Shown: in pieces, positions 9,566 through 17,274 of the stretch
Layout: each line of letters begins with the position of its first letter
Position numbering within the stretch: the stretch's first letter is position 1
Assembly (NCBI RefSeq): GCF_002831585.1
Contig: NZ_CP025113.1
Coordinates: forward strand, 4,355,001-4,419,000
DNA: 64,000 nt
From: Bradyrhizobium sp. SK17
GTDB taxonomy: Bacteria > Pseudomonadota > Alphaproteobacteria > Rhizobiales > Xanthobacteraceae
Direction: 5' to 3'
Position numbers and translations under genes: made by a program
Notes under the pieces: model-generated
Seen by the model: the letters and a program-made list of their open reading frames with translations, nothing else
Database searches by the model: none
What the model was told of the DNA's origin: nothing

Positions 9566-11233
9566 ATGAGCAGGACATTCGCCGACACGGTCTTCCGCAA
9601 CGGCCGGATCTACACCTCGAACCGTGGCCAGGCCTGGGCGACATGCGCGGCGGTCAAGAGCGGCCGGTTCATCGCCGTGGGCGAGGAGCGTGACGTCGCG
9701 TCGCTGATCGGCGAGGCGACGGCGACCGTCGATCTCGGCGGCCGGATGGCGATGCCGGGGATCGTCGACATCCACAATCACATCATGATGGGCGGGCAGG
9801 CCGATCTCTACGAACTGCGCTTCTCCAACGCCGACAGCATTCCAAGGATCGCCGAGACCCTGCACAAGGCGGCCTCGGCGGCCGCACCGGGCGCCTGGAT
9901 CGTCGGCGGCCAGTTCGGCAACAATCTGCTGAACGAGATGAACACCGCGGAGTCCTGCGCGCTGCTCGATGCGGCATGCCTTGGTCATCCGGTCGTGTTG
10001 CGCGACGACACCTATCACAACCGCTGGGCAAGCTCGGCGGCGCTGCGGCTTGCCGGCGTGCAGGCCGATTCCGACGACCCGACCGACGGCGAGATCGGCC
10101 GCGACCTCAAGACCGGGACGCTGACCGGGATCATGATCGAGGCCGCCTCGGGGCTGGTGGAGCGGGCGCTGGCGGCGTCCGGTCACTACACAGCGGAGAT
10201 GGACCGCGCCGCGGTGGCGCGCTCGATCTCGGTGCTGAACACCTACGGTGTCACCGCCTTCATCGATGCTGCCAGCATGCAGCCAATCATGGCCGCGCTG
10301 AAGGGGCTCGACGATCGGGGCGAGCTCACCGCCTGGGCGGTCTGTGCGATGCCGGTGGTCGAACCGGGCTTCATGTTCGGCAAGGCCGGCGAGGAGCTGT
10401 TTGCGCTGCGCGAGCAGTATCGCGGCGCCCATGTGAAGCCTGATTATGTCAAGGTATTCCTCGACGGCGTGCCGGGTGCCAAGACCGCCGCCTTCCACGA
10501 GCCCTACGTGGCCGATCCGGTTCGTGGCTGCTGCTTCCGCGGCGCGACCATGCTGACGGTGCCAGACCTGATCCGCTGGCTCGGACGATGCGAGAAGCTC
10601 GGCCTTGCCGCCAAGATCCATTGCGCTGGCGATGCCGCGGTGACGCAGGCACTCGATGCCATCGACGTGGTGCGCAGCTTCAACGGGGCGACCGATCTGG
10701 TGCACCAGATCGCGCATGCGAGCTACATCGCGCCCGACGACATCAATCGCTTCGCCGAGCTCGGCGTTGCCGCCGATCTGTCGCCGATCATCTGGTATCC
10801 GACCATCTTCCTCGAGGCGCACAAGGCCGCGATGGGCGAGGAGCGCGCGCAGCGCTTCTGGCCGAACAAGGACCTCAAGGAGGCCGGCGCGTTGATGGCG
10901 GGCGGTTCGGACTGGCCTGTCATCCCGATCCCCGATCCCTGGCAGGGCATCGAGGGCATGGTGACACGGCAAAACCCGACGGGGGACTTTCCCGGCAAGT
11001 CGCTGTGGGCGGAGCAGGCGCTCGATCTCGCCACCGTGATCGACATCTACACCATCGACGCCGCGCGCGCGGCCGGCCTCGGCCAGTCGATCGGCTCGAT
11101 CGAGGTGGGCAAGTCGGCCGATCTGATCGTGCTTGACCAGATGATCTTCGACATTCCGTCGGACCAACTGGCCGATACCCGGGTCGAGATGACATTCTTC
11201 GAAGGCCGCAAGGTCTACGAGCGGGGCAAGTGA
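9566..11233 (+). CDS. Amidohydrolase of the YtcJ type (Amidohydro_3)
   Basis: This 555-residue metal-dependent hydrolase starts FADTVFRNGRIYT, continues with the metal-binding HNH in DIHNHIMMGG, has KIHCAGDAAVTQALDA in the middle and GSDWPVIPIPDPW near the end, followed by a beta-sandwich tail (IGSIEVGKSADLIVLD). These are the marks of the YtcJ/N-substituted formamide deformylase branch of the amidohydrolase superfamily, which cleaves C-N bonds of amides in the cytoplasm. ATG 9566 was chosen because GAGAAG lies nine bases upstream; a TTG at 9557 is also in frame. It heads a long operon and overlaps the next gene by one base, so product and CobW-type protein are co-translated. The substrate is unknown. 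Confidence 0.9.
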   Translation: MSRTFADTVFRNGRIYTSNRGQAWATCAAVKSGRFIAVGEERDVASLIGEATATVDLGGRMAMPGIVDIHNHIMMGGQADLYELRFSNADSIPRIAETLHKAASAAAPGAWIVGGQFGNNLLNEMNTAESCALLDAACLGHPVVLRDDTYHNRWASSAALRLAGVQADSDDPTDGEIGRDLKTGTLTGIMIEAASGLVERALAASGHYTAEMDRAAVARSISVLNTYGVTAFIDAASMQPIMAALKGLDDRGELTAWAVCAMPVVEPGFMFGKAGEELFALREQYRGAHVKPDYVKVFLDGVPGAKTAAFHEPYVADPVRGCCFRGATMLTVPDLIRWLGRCEKLGLAAKIHCAGDAAVTQALDAIDVVRSFNGATDLVHQIAHASYIAPDDINRFAELGVAADLSPIIWYPTIFLEAHKAAMGEERAQRFWPNKDLKEAGALMAGGSDWPVIPIPDPWQGIEGMVTRQNPTGDFPGKSLWAEQALDLATVIDIYTIDAARAAGLGQSIGSIEVGKSADLIVLDQMIFDIPSDQLADTRVEMTFFEGRKVYERGK

Positions 11234-12324
11234 TGAGCGGCGCGGCGCATCATATTCCGGTCACGGTGCTGACCGGCTTCCTCGGCAGCGGCAAGACCAC
11301 GGTGCTGAACCATCTGCTGCGCCAGAAGGAGCTCAATGGCGTTGTCGCCATCATCAACGAGTTCGGCGAGGTGGCGCTGGATCATCTGCTGGTCGAGAGC
11401 AGCGAGGACCGGCTGGCGCTGCTCGACAATGGCTGCATCTGCTGCTCGGTACGCGAGGATCTGATCGAGACGCTGGCCGATCTCGCCGCGCGTCGCTCCG
11501 CCGGCACGATGCCGCCGTTCCACCGTGTGCTGGTCGAGACCACCGGGCTCGCCGATCCGGTGCCGGTATTGCACACGCTGATGACGGCGCCCGATGTCGT
11601 CGGCCGCTACCGGATTGACGGCGTGGTCGCGACGGTCGATGCCGTCAATGGCGCGCACTCCCTTGCAGCCCATGACGAGGCCGTCAGGCAGATCGCGGTC
11701 GCCGATCGGCTGCTGGTGACCAAGACCGATCTGGCCGCCGACGACGCGCTGGCGCGGCTCGAGGCGCGTCTTGCCGCGATCAATCCGGTCGCGGTGCGCC
11801 ATCGCGTGTGGGACGGGATGGTCGATCCGGCAAAGGTGCTCGATGCCGGGCTGTTCGATCCGGCGGCCCGCTCCGCCGACGTGGTGCGCTGGTTCGACCT
11901 GGCGTCGCAAGCGGCGAATGCGCCGCACGATCATGCGGAGCACCATTGCGACGGCGATGATTGCGGCCACCACAGCCACCATGCGCACGACGCGGGTGTA
12001 TCGTCCTACAGCCTGATCATCGACCAGCCGATCGAACGCGAAGCGTTCGCGCGCTGGCTCGACTATGTCGCGGCGCTGAAGGGCCAGGACCTGCTGCGCT
12101 TCAAGGCGATCGTGCATGTCGCCGACGCGCCGGATGCACCTGTCGTGGTGCATGGCGTGCAGCACGTGTTCCATCCGCCGATCACGTTGCAGGGCTGGCC
12201 GTCGGCTGACCGGCGCTCGCGGCTCGTCTTCATCGTGCGCGGCATCCCGCGCGAGATCATCGAGAACACATTGTGCAAATTCGCGGCGGTCAGCCGCGCA
12301 GCTATTCAGAGATCCGCGGCGTAA
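11233..12324 (+). CDS. CobW/COG0523-family GTPase (metal chaperone type)
   Basis: This 363-residue protein has a P-loop GFLGSGKT (15-22), the CICC metal-binding motif (68-71) in DNGCICCSVREDL, and VETTGLADPVPV. The C-terminal CobW domain follows. Between the two domains is a His/Cys/Asp-rich loop (about 232-253: HDHAEHHCDGDDCGHHSHHAHD in part), as in zinc- or cobalt-handling members. The family uses GTP to load metals into client proteins. Its start overlaps the amidohydrolase stop (TGATG), so the amidohydrolase, which needs metal, is the likely client; the copper amine oxidase further down acts outside the cytoplasm and is less likely. A GTG at 11230 could also be used. Function is inferred from context. 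Confidence 0.9.
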   Translation: MSGAAHHIPVTVLTGFLGSGKTTVLNHLLRQKELNGVVAIINEFGEVALDHLLVESSEDRLALLDNGCICCSVREDLIETLADLAARRSAGTMPPFHRVLVETTGLADPVPVLHTLMTAPDVVGRYRIDGVVATVDAVNGAHSLAAHDEAVRQIAVADRLLVTKTDLAADDALARLEARLAAINPVAVRHRVWDGMVDPAKVLDAGLFDPAARSADVVRWFDLASQAANAPHDHAEHHCDGDDCGHHSHHAHDAGVSSYSLIIDQPIEREAFARWLDYVAALKGQDLLRFKAIVHVADAPDAPVVVHGVQHVFHPPITLQGWPSADRRSRLVFIVRGIPREIIENTLCKFAAVSRAAIQRSAA

Positions 12325-12370
12325 GTCCGCGGTCGAATGATTTCATCATTGGTTATGGAGGGAGAGGGAC

Positions 12371-13684
12371 ATGACTGAGATAAAAAATGACAAGACATCC
12401 GGCCGGCTCGACCGGCGCACGCTGCTGAAGGCGGCCGGCGCCACTGGCCTCGCATCGGCGATGAACGTGCCGCTGGTCAACGTCGCGCGTGCCGCCGGCA
12501 ACACCATCAAGATCGGCTGGGTCGGGTGTCTGTCCGGCGTCCGCGCGCAATTCGCCGAGCCCGACCCCTGGATCCATGAGCGCATCAAGGCGCGGCTGAA
12601 GGACGGCCTGAAGATCGGCGGCAAGACCTATCAGGTCGAGCTGGTGTTCAAGGACAACCAGTCCGATCCGAACCGTTCCTCGGTGATCGCGAGTGAATTG
12701 GTGCTCCGTGAAAAATGCGACCTGATCCTGATCGAGGACGGCGACGCCCAGCCGCCGGTGCAGGAACTCGCCGACGCCCGCGGCATTCCCACGATCTCGA
12801 CCCAGGTGCCGTGGCAGGGCTGGATGTTCCCGCGCAAGTCGACGCCGGACAAGGGTTTCCCCTACAGCTATCACTTCTTCTGGGGCGCCGATGACGTCGC
12901 GCGGAATTTCCTCGGCATGTGGCAGTCGGTCGAGACCAACAAGAAGGTCGGCACGCTCTATATCGACAATCCGCCGGGCCAGGCGTTCTCCGATCCGAAG
13001 CTCGGGCTGCCGGCGGGCATCTCGGCGGCCGGCTATCAGGAATTCTCGGCCGGCAAATTCCAGATCGCGACCGACGACTTCACCAACCAGATCGCGCTGT
13101 TCAAAAACAATGGCGTCGACATCGTCTCCGGCTTCACCTTCAGCAATCACTGGGTGACGCTGTGGAACCAGGCCGCGCAGGCTGGCTTCAAGCCGCAGAT
13201 CTGCACGGTGGCCGCGGCCTTCCTGTTCCCGGCAGCGGTGAACGCGCTGGGCGATCGCGGCGACGGCATGTCGACCGAGGTGTGGTGGACGCCGGCCTAT
13301 CCGTTCAAATCGTCGCTGACCGGACAGAGCGCCGCCGAACTCGCGGCCGAATGGGAGAAGACCACCGGCAAGCAATGGACCCAGCCGATCGGTTACGCCC
13401 ATGCGTTGTGGGAGGTTGGGCTGGCGGCGTTGCAGAACAGCGATCCCAAGGACAAGAACTCGCTACGCGATGCGATCGCGGGCCTCGACATGGAGACCGT
13501 GGTCGGCCGCGTCAAGTTCAAGGACAGCCCGATCAAGAACGTCGCGGTGACCTCGCTGTCCGGCGGGCAATGGCGCAAGACCAAGGGCGGCAAGTCGAAA
13601 TACGAGCTCCTGATCGTGCACAACGGCACCGCGCCGTTCATCCCGAAGCAGGCCGATCTCCAGCTGTTGTCGAAGCTCGCCTGA
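12371..13684 (+). CDS. ABC transporter substrate-binding protein, branched-chain amino acid type
   Basis: This 437-residue protein has a Tat-type signal (DRRTLLKAAGATG, then a hydrophobic stretch ending ARA) and a Peripla_BP_6-like body (IKIGWVGCLSG, VELVFKDNQSDPNRSSVIASELVL, PTISTQVPWQGW). It should fold in the cytoplasm and be exported to bind the substrate in the periplasm. It is followed by two ATPases and two permeases of the Liv type. The many aromatic residues around PWQGWMFP suggest a ligand other than a simple amino acid, possibly the amide or amine that the operon breaks down (inference). GGAGGGAGAGGG lies just upstream of ATG 12371. Confidence 0.92.
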   Translation: MTEIKNDKTSGRLDRRTLLKAAGATGLASAMNVPLVNVARAAGNTIKIGWVGCLSGVRAQFAEPDPWIHERIKARLKDGLKIGGKTYQVELVFKDNQSDPNRSSVIASELVLREKCDLILIEDGDAQPPVQELADARGIPTISTQVPWQGWMFPRKSTPDKGFPYSYHFFWGADDVARNFLGMWQSVETNKKVGTLYIDNPPGQAFSDPKLGLPAGISAAGYQEFSAGKFQIATDDFTNQIALFKNNGVDIVSGFTFSNHWVTLWNQAAQAGFKPQICTVAAAFLFPAAVNALGDRGDGMSTEVWWTPAYPFKSSLTGQSAAELAAEWEKTTGKQWTQPIGYAHALWEVGLAALQNSDPKDKNSLRDAIAGLDMETVVGRVKFKDSPIKNVAVTSLSGGQWRKTKGGKSKYELLIVHNGTAPFIPKQADLQLLSKLA

Positions 13685-13742
13685 GATGGCGCCGCTTCTG
13701 CGCACTTCTGTCTTGCTTGGAATGAACGGGCTCCTGGACACC

Positions 13743-13832
13743 GTCATGGCCGGGCTTGTCCCGGCCATCCACGTGTTTCTTTGCGCGGACATGAAGACGT
13801 GGATGACCGGGACGAGCCCGGGCATGACGAGT
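13743..13832. repeat. Intergenic palindromic repeat (REP-like)
   Basis: The element contains GTCATGGCCGGGCTTGTCCCGGCCATCCACGT and, after a spacer, ACGTGGATGACCGGG...GCCCGGGCATGAC, roughly inverted copies of each other. This pattern is frequent in Bradyrhizobium intergenic DNA from memory. It separates the binding-protein gene from livG and may attenuate transcription, giving more binding protein than transporter. Confidence 0.8.
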
Positions 13833-13849
13833 TTGTGGAGACACTGATC

Positions 13850-14602
13850 GTGCCGATTCCCATCAGCGATCGTCCACCGCTTCTGCGCGTCAGCGAGCTG
13901 GCCAAGCGCTTTGGCGAGATCGTGGTCGCCGACGGCGTCAGCTTCGAGTTGGCGCGCGGCGAATGCCTTGGCGTGATCGGCCCGAACGGCGCCGGCAAGA
14001 GCTCGCTGTTGAACCTGATCGTCGGCCTGCTCACGGCCGACGGTGGTTCGATCATGCTGGACGACAAGGAGATCACAGGGCTACCGCCGCACCAAAGGGC
14101 ACGAATGGGGCTCGGGCGGGCGTTCCAGATTCCGCAGCCGTTTCCGCATCTGTCGGTCTATGAGAACGCGCTGGTCGCCGCATCCTATGGCGCGGGCCTG
14201 TATGGCGAGGCAGCGTCGAACTGGACCATGGAGGTGTTGCAGCGGACCGGGCTCGACGCCAAGGCCGACAAGCTCGCCGGCGCGTTGCCGCTGATCGACC
14301 GCAAGCGGCTGGAATTCGCCAAGGCGCTGGCCTCGAAGCCGAAGCTGATCCTGCTCGACGAGATCGCCGCCGGCCTGACCGAGCCCGAAGTGGAGCGGCT
14401 GGTCGCGATCATTAAATCGGTCAAGGCGGATCACGCCATGATCTGGATCGAGCACATTCCGCATGCGCTGCGGGCGGTGTCGGATCGCATCCTGGTGCTC
14501 GATTTCGGCCGCAAGGTGCTCGAAGGGCCGCCGGCCGAGGTGATGGACAGCGCGGTGGTGCGCGAGATCTACATGGGATTGAAGGCCGATGGCGTTGCTT
14601 GA
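13850..14602 (+). CDS. livG: ABC transporter ATP-binding protein, LivG type
   Basis: This 250-residue ATPase has Walker A GPNGAGKSS, a Q-loop region (GLGRAFQIPQPFPHLSVYENALVAA) and Walker B LILLDEIAAGLTEPE. The signature sequence is degenerate (PLIDRKRLEFAKAL instead of LSGGQ), as is common in LivG-like proteins. GTG 13850 was chosen because GGAG lies nine bases upstream and because the open frame further upstream runs into the repeat element. It overlaps livF by 14 bases. It energises uptake of the ligand bound by the protein at 12371-13684. Confidence 0.9.
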   Translation: MPIPISDRPPLLRVSELAKRFGEIVVADGVSFELARGECLGVIGPNGAGKSSLLNLIVGLLTADGGSIMLDDKEITGLPPHQRARMGLGRAFQIPQPFPHLSVYENALVAASYGAGLYGEAASNWTMEVLQRTGLDAKADKLAGALPLIDRKRLEFAKALASKPKLILLDEIAAGLTEPEVERLVAIIKSVKADHAMIWIEHIPHALRAVSDRILVLDFGRKVLEGPPAEVMDSAVVREIYMGLKADGVA

Positions 14603-15287
14603 TGTGAACGGCCTGCAAATCTTCTACGGCGATCTCCAGGCTGTGTTCGACATGAACTTCACCGTCGCGGACGGCGAGGCGGTGGCGCTGGTCGGCGCCA
14701 ACGGCGCCGGCAAGTCCACATTCCTGAAGGCGCTGGTCGGGCTCAACGAGGAGCGGCGCGGGGCGGTGGTTTTCGACGGCATCGACATCTCGCAGATGCC
14801 GGCCGAAGATGTGTCGCGGCTCGGCCTGATCATGGTGCCGGAGGGCCGGTTGCTGTTCGACTCGCTGACCATCGAGGAGAACCTGCTGATGGGTAGCGTC
14901 AACCGGCGCAAGGGCAGCTGGACCCTGCGGCGAGTGTTCGACCTGTTCCCGATCCTGGAGGAGCGGCGGCGGATGTTTCCGGGCCAGCTCTCCGGCGGCC
15001 AGCAGCAGATGGCGGCGATTGGCCGCGCGCTGATGTCGAATCCACGGCTCCTGCTGTGCGACGAGATCTCGCTCGGGCTCGCGCCGGTGGTAGTCGAGCA
15101 GATCTATCGCTCGTTTGCCGACATCCGCCGCGAGGGCACCGCCGTCGTGCTGGTCGAGCAGGACGTCAAGCGCGCGCTTGCGACCTCCGAGCGGATTTAT
15201 TGCCTGTTGAAGGGGCGGGTGTCGTTGACCGGCCCGGCGCAAGGGTTGCAGCCGGAGCAGCTGACGCACGCCTATTTCGGAAACTAG
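14589..15287 (+). CDS. livF: ABC transporter ATP-binding protein, LivF type
   Basis: This 232-residue ATPase has Walker A GANGAGKST, VPEGRLLFDSLTIEENL, the signature LSGGQQQM and Walker B LLLCDEISLGLAPVVVE, all as in LivF. The start ATG lies within the end of livG, so the two are probably co-translated. It works as a heterodimer with LivG at the inner membrane. Confidence 0.93.
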   Translation: MALLDVNGLQIFYGDLQAVFDMNFTVADGEAVALVGANGAGKSTFLKALVGLNEERRGAVVFDGIDISQMPAEDVSRLGLIMVPEGRLLFDSLTIEENLLMGSVNRRKGSWTLRRVFDLFPILEERRRMFPGQLSGGQQQMAAIGRALMSNPRLLLCDEISLGLAPVVVEQIYRSFADIRREGTAVVLVEQDVKRALATSERIYCLLKGRVSLTGPAQGLQPEQLTHAYFGN

Positions 15288-15317
15288 CCAAGAAACTAGC
15301 CAAGGTTGGCAACGAAC

Positions 15318-16184
15318 ATGATCTGGGTTGAGACATTGATCAACGGCGCCCTGCTGGGCGGGCTTTACGCGCTGCTCGGCATCGGACTCGCGCTGGTGTT
15401 CGGCGTGATGCGCGTCGTCAACATCGCACACGGCGAATTCATGGTGCTGAGCGCGTTCTGCGCGGTGCTGCTGGCCAATCTGTTTCCGGCGGTGCCGCCG
15501 CTGCTGATGCTGATCCCGGTGATCGCGCTGTCCTTTGCGGTCGGCTGGCTGTACCAGGCCGTCATCGTCAACCGGGTGGTGACGTCGCCCGATCCGCTGT
15601 CGCCCTTGCTGTTGACCTTCGGCGTCTCGGTGATCCTGCGCAACGTGATGGTCGAGGTGTTCGGCGCCGACGTGCGTAGCTTGCAAGTCGGCGAGCTGTC
15701 GCGCGCCAGCCTCGAGATCGGCGGTCTCAACATCGGCATCATGCCGCTGCTGACGCTGGTGTTGGCGGCGCTGTTGTTCATGGGGTTGCAGCTGGTGCTG
15801 CGCCACACCGAGTTCGGCCGCATCGTGCGCGCCACCGCCGACCGCCGCGACATCGTCCGTCTGTCCGGCGTCAAGCCTGACCGGGTCTATAACTATGTCA
15901 TGGGTCTGTCGCTGGCGCTCGGTGCGATCGGCGGCGTCCTGCTCGCGGTGCGCTCGAGCTTCACCCCGTTCTCGGGTGCCGAGCGGCTGCTGATCGCGTT
16001 CGAGGTCGTGGTGCTCGGCGGGCTCGGCTCGTTCTGGGGTGCGCTGCTCGGCGGTATCGCGCTCGGCATGGCGCAACTGATCGGGCTGAAGATCGATCCC
16101 AATGCGGGGCTGCTCTATGCACATCTGTTGTTCTTCATCATGCTGTTGATCCGCCCGTCCGGCCTCGTGTCGAGCAAGGTGTGA
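15318..16184 (+). CDS. livH: ABC transporter permease, LivH type
   Basis: This 288-residue hydrophobic protein has about eight membrane segments and typical LivH sequences: NGALLGGLYALLGIGLALVFGVMRVVNIAHGEF near the start and VVLGGLGSFWGALLGGIALG near the end. ATG 15318 was preferred to the in-frame TTG at 15306. The stop overlaps the upstream region of livM. It forms the inner-membrane channel with LivM. Confidence 0.93.
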   Translation: MIWVETLINGALLGGLYALLGIGLALVFGVMRVVNIAHGEFMVLSAFCAVLLANLFPAVPPLLMLIPVIALSFAVGWLYQAVIVNRVVTSPDPLSPLLLTFGVSVILRNVMVEVFGADVRSLQVGELSRASLEIGGLNIGIMPLLTLVLAALLFMGLQLVLRHTEFGRIVRATADRRDIVRLSGVKPDRVYNYVMGLSLALGAIGGVLLAVRSSFTPFSGAERLLIAFEVVVLGGLGSFWGALLGGIALGMAQLIGLKIDPNAGLLYAHLLFFIMLLIRPSGLVSSKV

Positions 16185-16189
16185 CGCCG

Positions 16190-17209
16190 ATGCCGAGACG
16201 GACAATTCTGCTGGCGAGCGCGATCGTTCTCGTTGCGGTGATCGCTGGCGCGCCGTTCGCGCTGAACGAAGGCGTCCTGCGGCTCGCAACCGAATGCCTG
16301 CTGCTGCTGACCATGGCGCAGATGTGGAACCTGCTGGCGGGCTATGCCGGGCTGGTCTCGCTCGGCCACCAGGTGTTCATCGCCTTCGGCGCCTATGCGC
16401 TGTTCCTGACCTCGGGATGGCTCGAGGTCACGCCGATCTGGGTGCTGCCGGTGGCGCCGCTGGTCGCGGCGGCGGTTGCGGCGATCATCGCCTTTCCGCT
16501 GTTTCGACTGCGCGACGCCTATTTCTCGATCGCGATGTGGGTGTTCGCCGAGATCATCGGCGCGTTCACGATGAAGTCCCAGGCGGTCGGCGGCACCTCG
16601 GGCGTGCCGCTCGCCACCAGCAAGCTGATCGATTTCGACTGGTTCGAGCCCACGATGTTCTGGCTCGCCGGCAGCCTGACGCTGATCACGATCGCGGCAC
16701 TCTACAAGATGATGACCTCGAGCTTCGGGCTCGGGCTGATGAGCGTGCGCGACAATGATCTTGCCGCGATGAGCGTCGGCGTCGACGTCCGTCACAACCG
16801 CTTCATCGCCTTCGTGCTTTCGGCGGCGGGATGCGGGCTCGCCGGCGCGCTCAGCTTCATGGGCAATCTGTTCATCGCGCCGCTCGCTGCCTTCGACGTC
16901 AACTGGTCGGTCTACATGATGTTCATCGTGATCATCGGCGGCATCGGCACGCTCGAAGGCCCGATCCTCGGGGTCATCATCTTCTTCGGCCTGCGCGAAT
17001 TGATGACCGGGCCGCTCGGCCTGTCCGGCGGCTGGTACCTGGTCGGGCTCGGCATCATCGCGGTGGTCGTGATGATGGTGGCGCCGCGCGGCATCTGGCC
17101 GGCCTTGCGCGACCGCATGGGTCTGCGGCTGCTCGATGTGCACCGGACGCCGCCACGCCCGGTCACGGCCACGATCCTGCCCGGCGCGTCGGAACGGGTT
17201 ACCGGGTGA
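16190..17209 (+). CDS. livM: ABC transporter permease, LivM type
   Basis: This 339-residue integral membrane protein has the LivM pattern (NLLAGYAGLVSLGHQVFIAFGAY, FRLRDAYFSIAMWVFAEI, GGIGTLEGPILG). ATG 16190 has AAGGTG nine bases upstream; a GTG at 16181 overlapping the livH stop is also possible. It completes the transporter of this operon. Confidence 0.93.
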   Translation: MPRRTILLASAIVLVAVIAGAPFALNEGVLRLATECLLLLTMAQMWNLLAGYAGLVSLGHQVFIAFGAYALFLTSGWLEVTPIWVLPVAPLVAAAVAAIIAFPLFRLRDAYFSIAMWVFAEIIGAFTMKSQAVGGTSGVPLATSKLIDFDWFEPTMFWLAGSLTLITIAALYKMMTSSFGLGLMSVRDNDLAAMSVGVDVRHNRFIAFVLSAAGCGLAGALSFMGNLFIAPLAAFDVNWSVYMMFIVIIGGIGTLEGPILGVIIFFGLRELMTGPLGLSGGWYLVGLGIIAVVVMMVAPRGIWPALRDRMGLRLLDVHRTPPRPVTATILPGASERVTG

Positions 17210-17274
17210 GGCGGGCCTTCACGCCGTCACCATTGCCTGTATTCTGACGGCTCCAGTTTTGAGGAGAGGGCGCA

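Noticed and set aside
13781..13849. N-terminal extension of livG
   Set aside because: The extra codons come from the REP-like element; GTG 13850 has a proper ribosome site and matches the family start.
14421..16289. Minus-strand open frame of 622 codons over livF and livH
   Set aside because: Antisense to clear ABC transporter genes; His/Gln/Arg-rich composition typical of a high-GC shadow frame.
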